A stretch of DNA of 64,000 bases from Pseudoduganella violacea. GTDB lineage: Bacteria; Pseudomonadota; Gammaproteobacteria; Burkholderiales; Burkholderiaceae_D. The notes under the pieces were generated by a model, which saw only the letters and a program-made list of their open reading frames with translations, was not told the DNA's origin and did not search any database. Made by a program: the position numbers and the translations under genes. This document shows, one piece after another, positions 10,501-16,417 of this stretch. Where the stretch lies: contig NZ_JACHXD010000012.1 of the NCBI RefSeq assembly GCF_014191875.1, positions 171,221-235,220 of the forward strand, given 5' to 3'. Positions within the stretch are counted from its first letter, which is position 1. Each line of letters opens with the position of its first letter.

Positions 10501-13500
10501 CGCGACCGCCAGCGGCTGCCGGCGGCGGCGCCCACGCCCGCGCCGGGCCGCCTGCACCCGCTGTTGCACGCCAATACCTCCACGCTGGACGGCGTCCGGT
10601 TTACTTCGCATTTCGACGGCAGCGAAGTCTTCCTGCGCGACCACCGCATCCTGGCGCAGCCGGTATTGCCGGCGACGGCCTATCTGGCGCTGCTGGCCGG
10701 CGCCTGCGCCCAATTGCGGCCGGGCCTGGCCGCCTGGCATATTGCCGGCATGAGCTGGCTGCAGCCGGCGCGCTGGCAGGCGCCGCTGCTGGAATTGCAC
10801 CTGACGCTGGCGCAGGCCGACGCGGCCGGCTGCGGCTTCGAGATCCACAGCGGCCCGGAGACCGACCGGGTGCTGCATGCCAGCGGCCGGCTGGTGTGGG
10901 ACGGGGCGCCGCTGCCCGCGGTATCGGCGCCGGCGGCGGCGCGCCGCGATTGCAGCGGCGCGCTTTCGGCCGAAGAATGCTATGCCTTGTTCGACGCCTG
11001 CGGCCTGGAATACGGCCCGGCCTTCCGCACGCTCGGCCGGCTCGAATTCGGCGCCCAGACCGTGGTGGCCGATCTGCTGCCGCCGGACGATGGCTGGCCT
11101 GACGCGCTGCATCCGGGCCTGCTCGATGGCGCGCTGCAGGCCACGCTCGGCCTGGCCGCCGGCACCGGCGCCGGCGCGCCGTTGCTGCCGTTCGCGCTGT
11201 CCTCCTTCCGCATCCAGGGAACGCGTCCGGCCCAGCCGCGCTGCGTCGTGCGGCGCGCCGCGCCCGGCGCGCCCATCGATATCGACATCTGCGACGAGCA
11301 GGGCGCCGTATGGCTGGCCTTGCGCGGTTACATCGCGCGGCCGCTGAAGGTGGCCAAGCCGGCGCCGGCCATGCCCGCCGCCGGCCTGCTGCGCCTGGTG
11401 CCTGCCTGGCGCGAAGCGGCGGCGGACGCCGCAGCGCCATGGCAGCGGCAGCGCCATGCGGTGCTGCTGTGTCAGCCGCAGGCGCTGGACCTGGGGCCGG
11501 ACATCGACGTGCTGGCGGCGCCCGATGCCGGCGGCATCGAGCAGCGCTACGCGCAGGCCTTGGCCGCTCTGCAGGCCTATGCCGCGCCGCTGTTGCGCCA
11601 GTCGCCGGTGCCGCGCACCCTGATCCAGGTGGTGCTGCACGACAGCGCGGCGCAAGCGCCGCTGGCCGGCCTGGCCGGTTGGTGCCGCACGCTGATGATG
11701 GAGCAGCCGGCATTGCGCTGCCAGCTCATCTTGGTGCCCGACATGGGGGATGGCGCGCGCCTGCCGGCACTGCTGCGGGAGAATGCCGTGCGGCCGCAGG
11801 ACAGCCTGGTACGCCACGACGGCGGACGCCGCCTGCTGGGCGGCTGGCGCGAATGGCTGCCGCGCGCTGCGGCGCCAGCGCTCTGGCGCGACGGCGAGGT
11901 GTACCTGCTCACCGGCGCCGGCGGCGGGCTGGCGCGCCTGTTCGCCCGCGATATCGTGGCCCATGCCCCGCGCAGCCGCTTGCTGCTACTGGGCCGTTCC
12001 GCCGCATCCCGCGAGCTGCTGGCCGATATCGAGGCCTGGCGCGGCGCGGGCGCGAGCGTCGAATACCACCAGGCCGATTGCAGCGACCGGCCGGCGCTGG
12101 ATGCGCTGGTGGCCGATGCGCTGCGGCGCCATGGCCGCCTGGACGGCGTACTGCACGCCGCCGGCGTGATGCGCGACAGCTTCCTGCAATACAAGACGGC
12201 GGAAGACTACCGGCAAGTGCTGGCCGCCAAGGTTGATGGCCTGGTCAATCTCGACCTGGCCACGCGCCAGGCCGGCTTGCGCTGGATGGTGCTGTTCTCG
12301 TCGGTGGCGGGCCAGACCGGCAATCCCGGCCAGGCCGATTACGCCGCCGCCAATGGCTTCATGGATGGCTATGCGCGCTACCGCAATGTGCTGGCCGACG
12401 CCGGCGAGCGCCCGGGACGTACGCTCAGCATCAACTGGCCGCTGTGGCAGGAAGGCGGCATGCAGGTCGACGCCGGCACGCGCGCAATGCTGCGGCGCGG
12501 CGCCGGCATGGAGGCGCTGCGGAGCGCGGACGGCCTGCAACTGTTCCACGCGGCGCTGACCGAGGGCCTGGAGCAGGTAATGCTGCTGAGCGGCGACCTG
12601 GCGCGCCTGAAAGCGGCGCTGCTGGGCGAAGCCAGCCAGGCCAGCGCAGCGGAAACCCAGTTATCCGGTCTGCTGGGCGAACTGCTAAGCGTACCGGCGA
12701 AAGAGATCGACTGCCAAGCGCCATTGACGGAACTGGGCGTGGACGCGCTGCTGCTGGAACAACTGCGCCAGCGCCTGGCCGCGTTGATGCCGCAGGCGCC
12801 GAACCTGGCGCAATTGCTGTCCGATCCGGGCCAGTCGGTGGCCGTATTGGCGCAACGCCTGCCTTGGACGCCGTCGGCCGTGCCGCCGGCGCCAGCCTTG
12901 CCGCTGCCGCCGCAGACCGCGGCGCAGCCGCCGGGACCAGCTGCCGCGCCGGCCGGCGAAGCGCTGGCTGGCCTGGCACTGGCGCTGCTGATGGAGCTGG
13001 TCAGCAATGCGCTCAAGCTGCCGCTGGAGCGCCTGAAAGCCGATGCCGAGATGGACAGTTATGGCATCGACTCGGTGCTCGTGATGCAGATGACGGCGCA
13101 GCTGGAAACAATCTTCGGTCCGCTGTCCAAAACCCTGTTCTTCGAATATACGACGCTGCGCCAGCTGTCCGGCCACTTCGTGCGCGAACATGCCGACGTG
13201 CTCGCGCGCCGCTTGCGCGCCGCCGCGCCGGCGCAGGAAAGCCCGAATACGCCGGTGGTGCAGCCAGCCGCCGTGGCGGCCGAGGCACGCGCCGAGCAGC
13301 CGGCAACGGCCTCCGTTCCCGTGGTAATGGCGGCGCCGCTTGCGGCATCGGCTGCGGGACCGGCGATACCCGCTCAAACCGGAACTGAAGACGGACTTGC
13401 GCCCGCGAAGCGCCGGCATGGCGCCACCGATGTGGCCATTGTCGGTGTGGCGGGCCGCTATCCGAAGGCGGCGGACCTGGCCGAGTTCTGGACCAATCTG

Positions 13501-16266
13501 CTGGCCGGCCGCGACTGCGTCAGCGACATTCCCGCCTCGCGCTGGGACTTCAGCCAGAGCTTCCACCCTGAAAAGGGCGTGGTGGGCAAGACCTACTGCA
13601 AAGCCGGCGGGTTCCTCGACGACGTGGACCGCTTCGACGCCGCCTTCTTCAATATTTCGCCGCGCGAGGCGCAGATCATGGATCCGCAGGAGCGGCTCTT
13701 CCTCGAATGCGTGTATCACACGCTGGAGGATGCCGGCTACACCCGCGACAGCGTCAGCGCCAGCCGGGCGGTTGGCGTCTACGTCGGCGTGATGTACGAG
13801 GAATACCAGTTCTACGGCCGGGAGCGGACCCTGGAAGGCTATCCGGTGGCCTTGACCGGCAATCCCGCCGCGATCGCCAACCGGGTATCGTATTTCTGCA
13901 ATTTCCATGGCCCGAGCATGGCGGTCGACACCATGTGCTCATCGTCGCTCACCTCGATCCATCTGGCCTGCCAAAGCCTGCTGCAGGGGGAATGCGAGGT
14001 GGCGGTGGCCGGCGGCGTCAACCTGTCGCTGCACCCGAACAAGTACCTGATGCTGTCGCAGGGGCGTTTCGCCTCCAGCACCGGCCATTGCGAAAGCTTC
14101 GGCGAAGGCGGCGACGGTTACGTGCCGGGCGAGGGCGTGGGCGCGGTGCTGCTGAAGCCATTGGCCGACGCCGAGCGCGATGGCGATCACATTTACGGCG
14201 TGATCAAGGCCAGCGCCATCAACCATGGCGGCAGGAGCAATGGCTATACCGTGCCCAATCCAAATGCCCAGGCCGACGTGATCGGCGCGGCGCTGGCGCG
14301 TGCCGGCGTCGATGCGCGCAGCATCAATTACATCGAAGCGCATGGCACCGGGACGGCGCTGGGCGACCCGATCGAGATCGCCGGCCTGACCAGGGCGTTC
14401 CGCGTCCACACGGGCGAGCGCGGCTTTTGCGCCATCGGCTCGGTCAAATCGAATATCGGCCACTGCGAAAGCGCGGCCGGGGTGGCGGGCCTGACCAAGG
14501 TGCTGCTGCAGATGCGGCATCGCCGGCTGGCGCCGTCGCTGCACGCCGATCCGCGCAATCCGAATATCGATTTCGCGGCCACGCCCTTCGTGGTCCAGAC
14601 CGAGGCGGCGCGCTGGGAAGCCGTGCCGCTGGGCGACGGGACGTCGGCGCGGCATCCGCTGCGGGCCGGCGTCTCCTCGTTCGGCGCGGGCGGCGCCAAC
14701 GCGCATGTGATTGTCGAGGAATACCGCGCCCTGCCGCTGCATCCGGCGGCGGGCGCGGTGGAGCTGGTGGTGCTGTCGGCGCGCAAGAGCGAGGGATTGG
14801 TGCGCCAGGCGCAGGCCCTGCGCTCGGCGCTGCGGCGCGAAGCGTATGGCGACGACGCCTTGGCGTCGATTGCCTGGACGCTGCAAACCGGCCGGGAAGC
14901 GATGGACGAACGCCTATGCCTGGCCGTGCGCAGCATCGATGAGCTGCTGCGCGGCCTCGATGCGGTGCTGGCGGGCCAGGCCGAGGGCGTCTTGCGGGCC
15001 CGCGCGCAAGCGCGGGAAGGCGAGGACAGCGTCCAGGCCGAGACCTTGTGGCGGGAAGGGCGTCTCGCGGAATTGGCGGCGGCCTGGGTTGCCGGCGCGT
15101 TCTCGGACTGGCGCTGGCGCGCGCGCGCGGGCGCGGGCGCGGGCGCGCTGCGGCGGCTGCCGCTGCCGGGCTACGCCTTTGCGCCGACGCGCTACTGGGT
15201 GCCGAGCATCGAACAATTGGGCGGTTTGGCGGCGAGGCAAGGCGGGGGCGGGGGCGCGGCCACGCCCGCCCTGGCACCGCCAATGCCTGCGCCCGCGGTG
15301 GCGCCGCATGCCGCTCCTGCCGTCGCCGCCGCGCCAGCCGTGGCCGGCGCGGCGGCGGCCGGGATGTTGAAGGTAAGACTGCAACCGGCCGTTGCCAGCG
15401 CCAGTGCCAGCGCGCCGGGCGGGGCGAAACCGCACCAGAGCATTGTGCTGGCGCCGGTGCAGGCCGCGCCAGCCAAGCCGGTCCCGGCGCCGCAAGTGGC
15501 TGCCGCTGCCGTCACCGCGCCCATTGCCGGCGGTCCCGGCGCGGAGCAAATCGAAGACAAGCTGCGCGCCTTGCTGGCCGAGGCCTTGTTCATGGCGCCG
15601 GACGAGATTGACCGCAGCCAGACCTTCGTTGAAATGGGCATGGACTCGATCCTCGGAATTGAGTGGATCAAGGCGGTCAACGAGTCTTTCAAGCTGGCCA
15701 TCAGCGCCACGTCGGTATACGACCATCCGACGCTGGAATCGTTTGCCGGGTATGTGGCCGGGCAGTTGGCGGCACCGGCCGGCGCCAGCGCGGCGGCGCC
15801 CGCCATGGCCGACGCGCCGGCTGTGTCCCTGCCGCCGCAACCGGCGGCGGCATCCGCGCCCGCCGCCCCGCGCGCTTCCGCGGCCGACCAGGCCGCGTTG
15901 ATGGTGGTGTTGGCGGCGGAGTTGGCCAATGCCCTGTTCGCACAGCCGGAGGAGCTCGACCCGGATACCACCTTCAGCGAGCTGGGCATGGATTCCATCA
16001 TCGGCATCGAGTGGCTGCAGGCGGTCAACCGGCGCTACGGCACGGATATCGCGGCCACCAAGATCTACGACTATCCGACCCTGCGCACATTCAGCGCCTT
16101 CATCGCGGGCCTGCTGGTGGCCGACGCCGCGCCCGCCACGCCGGCGGCGCCGGGCAGTGAGCCGGACAGTGAGCTGGACGCCGTGCTGGCGCAGGTGCGC
16201 GATGGGGCGCTGGACGTCGCGGCCGCCAGCCGCCTGCTGGAGGCCGCGCTGAACACGCCCGGCTAG
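1564..16266 (+). CDS. Trans-AT polyketide synthase, 4900 aa (DH-ACP-KS-ACP-KS-KR-ACP-KS-DH-KR-ACP-KS-ACP-ACP)
   Basis: The start is the ATG in the ATGA overlap with the upstream PKS; an open frame reaches further upstream but only as a shadow. Approximate domains: DH 20-270 (HVVQGQPCLP intact, but the DxxxQ position is D185-V189); ACP Ser319; KS 386-808 (C553, H688, H728); an ACP-like insert with Ala884 instead of Ser; KS flanking subdomain; ACP Ser1107; KS 1182-1619 (C1358); KR 1824-2210 (GGGGALG, Y2148); ACP Ser2298; KS 2386-2817 (C2560); DH 2998-3259 (H3027, D3188 with DGALQ); KR 3276-3680 (Y3593); a second ACP-like domain with Ala3728; ACP Ser3837; KS 3956-4388 (C4125); tandem ACPs Ser4695 and Ser4811, each with Trp six residues later; C-terminal helical docking segment from about 4866. 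No AT is present, so malonyl units must come from a free AT. Expected chemistry: dehydration of the incoming chain, then keto, hydroxyl, olefin and beta-branch units. Confidence 0.95.
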   Translation: MNMMLKKAVMEDEIFFDAAHPLLSQHVVQGQPCLPGLAYIDLIFQLARDHDLDFRQYRLRDLTIFAPLPGLAEGLWLRVQWRPGAAGWQLSLDGRDNGQRYAEAALDLAPAPAFSAVLPAVEPGGGEELAASYARYRALGLVHGAALRASGSLHSTDAGLLLRLRPEDGNPEEQAQYMFHPALLDGAGVGAAVLFERVFGAAPQLYLPVGYGAFQASALLQHACQASVLAGSVQRRGELASLSIGFFDAAGVQVAALDEVRCKLLRQQGAAPAAAGDSAGGAAVGEAEQLVLALLANLLGQEAAEIDVEAGFYQLGLVSVQLMDLSQRLGQALGAALPPTLLFEYVNVRALAGWLDREHGAALRSAAPQAADGPVPRAPAAAAPADIAIVGMAGRYPGAANLDQLWANLKAGINSVTEVPATRWSWQDYSHVRSPSGRPMSRWGGFLEDPDCFDARFFRITAREAQVMDPQERLFLETAWSAVEDAGYTPDTLAPAAAVGVFVGVMQKDYALLQSAAQAPGGTPLATNYAPIANRVSFVGNFHGPSVALDTACSSSLVAVHLALQSLAAGECAVAIAGGVNLSLHPGKYISCTLLDMHASDGRCNSFGAGGDGYVSAEGVGAVVLKPLAQALADHDHVYAVIKASSSNHVGTVSGITVPSPAAHAELIGRSLRQAAIDAASIGCVEAHGTGTALGDPIEIEGLTRAYRAHTGRRQYCAIGSIKSNIGHAEGAAGISGLTKAALQLHHRTLVPSLHAEPVNPLLALDETPFVLQRNTVEWPQPDGAPRRAAVSAFGASGTNAHLILEEFVAAPRPAAPAQAALVVLSAADEEALQRYARGLRAALAGAPQPAAAGQLAALLAELLQVAAEQIDPQAELSELGMDAFQRERFAQQARQRFGIELPAALPSLAALARELAAPAWPLRDLAYTLQVGRKALAQRAAFVAPDQATLLRQLDHFIQGGRSMPGVHTGRAPRRPREAPDAPPTVPDERLQWLAAHWVAGGRADWAQLYHEDDLPWRISLPTYPFARERHWIDGAAMAPALARTAAPAAMMVPVPVPVPAVAAAAGAAPGEDMLTLLIAALSEVTAMPVRQFGADMAIEDIGLDSLMNTALNQRMAAFAGNSDATLLFRCATVGELAQRLAATRAAAAEAPGSAPPAPASPAPAPAAQAAVPAVSGHELIAVVGLAGRYPQADSLEQLWRNLLDGRDSIETIPPGRWPLAGFYEADPARAAAGGKSYSQWGGFLSGVDRFDPLFFNITPREAALMDPHERLFLQTAWHCMEEAGYTRAALRQASGPAGLGVFVGTTFNNYQLIMSDAAHHGGADHYPASSQVFSIANRVSYVLNASGPSVTVDTACSSSLYAVQMACDSIRSGQCGMALAGGVNLTLHPSKYVSLSLGRFLAEDGRCRAFDAGGSGYVPGEAVGAVLLKPLAAALRDGDHIHGLIRGGAIAHGGRSNGYSVPSPAAQADTIRRALRQAGVAARSISCVEAHGTGTALGDPVEVAGLVEAFGAETADTGYCSLSSVKTNIGHAEAAAGIAQLTKVLLQMRHRTLVANVSHGGGPNPAIDFEHSPFRVQRAAAAWPAPLVDGAAVPRRAGISSFGAGGANAHLVVEEAPAPAPEARRQGPLLLVVSAKDPAGLRRQAAQLARHLRGPDGAVDLAGVAYTLQAGREAMAQRCAFVAQDAAAALHILEQLADGINPPEAALGRLTLSVHGQAQEPAPDAARVEAALAAWPAAGAELAALWCAGAAIDWSALYEGRPPRRLSLPQYPFAEESYWVPGVPPGAARAPAAAVALPALAPAVPVAPAEPVAAAAGDTVLLFAPRWVAGAASGVAPAYARHVVAGCGVPEALAAVLAAQAQPQRAWLALDGEAEAGAGVEARYRAYVGRLLALVQDEFSRLGAGRTLLQLVTPWQGDARTLSGLAALLKTAAQEQPGLVVQWLGLDRWPEAAALNALLEENRRAPGETMVRYQDGVRSVLQWEELAAPAGQALRADGVFLITGGGGALGMAVARAIAARAERPRLLLAGRSPLGARQQDCLADLRALGAQAEYRQLDVASAADCQTMVADCLGAWGGLHGVVHCAGVVRDSFIVRKPAADLDQVLPPKVAGLVNLDRASAALTLDFLLAFSSGAGAMGNIGQADYAAANGFMDGFAHYRARRAGAGRTCSINWPLWQDGGMQVDRATIAAMRRLGGMAPLSLADGMRTLFACLALDEPQVLVAAGEAATLRRLILARPSAPAGAPAPAAPAAAPLPAKLLAATASALQHLFAEKTGFPPARLELDEPLETYGIDSTLIMQLNQALGEIFGELSQTLFFEHQTLGALATYLATAHARQCAAWTHCETDMPPIPEAVIAAVPAAGAAPLAAAISSAAAAPMAREPIAIIGLSGRYPGAPDLDAFWDNLAAGRDSISTIPTDRWPLRDFFEADRAKALREGRSYSKWGGFLDDWDCFDSLFFNMSPLEAINLDPQARLFVETCWAALEDAGYTRAMLAARYQKRVGVFAGVTKTGYALHGPAVWPLKQGYNPQTSFSAVANRVSYLFDLQGPSVPVDTMCSSSLTALHQACESIWSGACRLAIAGGVNLYLHPAQYLELCGMQMLAADGRCKSFGAGADGFVPGEGVGAVLLKPLSAALADNDNIHGVLRAAAVNHGGKVNGFTVPNPAAQRALIRQALDQAGVPASAVGYVEAHGTGTDLGDPIEVSGLTQAFQEDTDQLGYCGLGSVKSNIGHLEAAAGIAGLTKVLLQLRHGERVPTLHAGEINPRLRLAATPFVLQRAGAAWPRPAAGGRIATVSSFGAGGANAFVVVEEAPPRPAPAAHAPLQLVPLSARSEERLAARAAQLRRALRQGRVDGSLADLAYTLQTGREAMSARLALVASSLADLEAQLDGLLDERDGWRDGATQAACFGDCQQRQAGLGMLSGETELKLAISAWVANGKLAPLASLWLGGVDIDWSLLHGEAPPRRISLPTYPFLRDRQRLPAAAPTPAPGRLHPLLHANTSTLDGVRFTSHFDGSEVFLRDHRILAQPVLPATAYLALLAGACAQLRPGLAAWHIAGMSWLQPARWQAPLLELHLTLAQADAAGCGFEIHSGPETDRVLHASGRLVWDGAPLPAVSAPAAARRDCSGALSAEECYALFDACGLEYGPAFRTLGRLEFGAQTVVADLLPPDDGWPDALHPGLLDGALQATLGLAAGTGAGAPLLPFALSSFRIQGTRPAQPRCVVRRAAPGAPIDIDICDEQGAVWLALRGYIARPLKVAKPAPAMPAAGLLRLVPAWREAAADAAAPWQRQRHAVLLCQPQALDLGPDIDVLAAPDAGGIEQRYAQALAALQAYAAPLLRQSPVPRTLIQVVLHDSAAQAPLAGLAGWCRTLMMEQPALRCQLILVPDMGDGARLPALLRENAVRPQDSLVRHDGGRRLLGGWREWLPRAAAPALWRDGEVYLLTGAGGGLARLFARDIVAHAPRSRLLLLGRSAASRELLADIEAWRGAGASVEYHQADCSDRPALDALVADALRRHGRLDGVLHAAGVMRDSFLQYKTAEDYRQVLAAKVDGLVNLDLATRQAGLRWMVLFSSVAGQTGNPGQADYAAANGFMDGYARYRNVLADAGERPGRTLSINWPLWQEGGMQVDAGTRAMLRRGAGMEALRSADGLQLFHAALTEGLEQVMLLSGDLARLKAALLGEASQASAAETQLSGLLGELLSVPAKEIDCQAPLTELGVDALLLEQLRQRLAALMPQAPNLAQLLSDPGQSVAVLAQRLPWTPSAVPPAPALPLPPQTAAQPPGPAAAPAGEALAGLALALLMELVSNALKLPLERLKADAEMDSYGIDSVLVMQMTAQLETIFGPLSKTLFFEYTTLRQLSGHFVREHADVLARRLRAAAPAQESPNTPVVQPAAVAAEARAEQPATASVPVVMAAPLAASAAGPAIPAQTGTEDGLAPAKRRHGATDVAIVGVAGRYPKAADLAEFWTNLLAGRDCVSDIPASRWDFSQSFHPEKGVVGKTYCKAGGFLDDVDRFDAAFFNISPREAQIMDPQERLFLECVYHTLEDAGYTRDSVSASRAVGVYVGVMYEEYQFYGRERTLEGYPVALTGNPAAIANRVSYFCNFHGPSMAVDTMCSSSLTSIHLACQSLLQGECEVAVAGGVNLSLHPNKYLMLSQGRFASSTGHCESFGEGGDGYVPGEGVGAVLLKPLADAERDGDHIYGVIKASAINHGGRSNGYTVPNPNAQADVIGAALARAGVDARSINYIEAHGTGTALGDPIEIAGLTRAFRVHTGERGFCAIGSVKSNIGHCESAAGVAGLTKVLLQMRHRRLAPSLHADPRNPNIDFAATPFVVQTEAARWEAVPLGDGTSARHPLRAGVSSFGAGGANAHVIVEEYRALPLHPAAGAVELVVLSARKSEGLVRQAQALRSALRREAYGDDALASIAWTLQTGREAMDERLCLAVRSIDELLRGLDAVLAGQAEGVLRARAQAREGEDSVQAETLWREGRLAELAAAWVAGAFSDWRWRARAGAGAGALRRLPLPGYAFAPTRYWVPSIEQLGGLAARQGGGGGAATPALAPPMPAPAVAPHAAPAVAAAPAVAGAAAAGMLKVRLQPAVASASASAPGGAKPHQSIVLAPVQAAPAKPVPAPQVAAAAVTAPIAGGPGAEQIEDKLRALLAEALFMAPDEIDRSQTFVEMGMDSILGIEWIKAVNESFKLAISATSVYDHPTLESFAGYVAGQLAAPAGASAAAPAMADAPAVSLPPQPAAASAPAAPRASAADQAALMVVLAAELANALFAQPEELDPDTTFSELGMDSIIGIEWLQAVNRRYGTDIAATKIYDYPTLRTFSAFIAGLLVADAAPATPAAPGSEPDSELDAVLAQVRDGALDVAAASRLLEAALNTPG
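4111..4310 (+). other. ACP-like domain with Ser to Ala, inserted after KS
   Basis: Residues about 850-915 of the second PKS have the helix pattern of an acyl carrier protein (LAALLAELLQV...IDPQAELSELGMDAF), but the residue that should carry phosphopantetheine is Ala884 (gcc at 4213). It sits between the KS and its flanking subdomain (LRDLAYTLQ), a place where other KSs of this cluster have only a short linker. It cannot carry a chain, so a structural or docking role is likely. Confidence 0.7.
4722..4745 (+). repeat. Hexamer tandem repeat GGTCCC x4 in a PKS linker
   Basis: Four copies of a 6-bp unit encode a Val-Pro-Val-Pro stretch between the KS flanking subdomain and the next ACP. The unit is a multiple of three, so changes in copy number alter linker length but keep the frame. 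Confidence 0.8.
12652..12860 (+). other. ACP-like domain with Ser to Ala between KR and ACP
   Basis: Residues about 3697-3765 of the second PKS read as an ACP (LSGLLGELLSVPAKEIDC, LTELGVDALLLEQL), but have Ala3728 (gcg at 12745) where the modified Ser belongs. It directly precedes a normal ACP (YGIDSVLVM, Ser3837), so the module has one working carrier and one that cannot be phosphopantetheinylated. Confidence 0.7.
15544..16120 (+). other. Tandem beta-branching ACPs with Trp signature
   Basis: Two adjacent ACPs (EMGMDSILGIEW and ELGMDSIIGIEW) have Ser4695 and Ser4811, each followed six residues later by Trp (4701, 4817). A Trp at this place marks ACPs that recruit the HMG-CoA-synthase cassette in mupirocin-type trans-AT systems. 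The module has KS but no KR, DH or MT, which leaves the beta-keto group that such a cassette needs. Confidence 0.82.
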
Positions 16267-16417
16267 CATTTCTTTCAATTTTGTAATATTTTAATAAATA
16301 TAATATTGAATAATAAATAATGAAACTATTTTAATGTAAGGCACTTTTCCGTGGCTCCTCCCAGCCGCCATGCGGCGTGGAGGCGGCCCGTGTTCATGTA
16401 AATGGAACGAGAACGAT
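16267..16417 (+). promoter_or_regulatory. AT-rich leader with hairpin ahead of the third PKS gene
   Basis: The spacer begins with about 75 bases that are almost all A and T, in sharp contrast to the GC-rich PKS genes. It holds promoter-like elements (TATAAT at 16299-16304; TTGAAT at 16306-16311 followed 18 bases later by TTTAAT), but none forms a convincing pair at ideal spacing. Downstream is an inverted repeat, 16357-16368 with 16372-16383, ten pairs around a two-base internal loop and a CAT loop. No U-run follows, so it is not a classical terminator. It may be an internal promoter and leader or an mRNA-processing element. Confidence 0.45.

Noticed and set aside
6637..11964. A 1775-codon open frame on the - strand opposite the second PKS
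   Set aside because: It lies wholly antisense to clear KS, KR and DH domains, is made of Arg/Gly/Gln-rich low-complexity sequence and matches no family. Such frames arise from GC-rich third positions.
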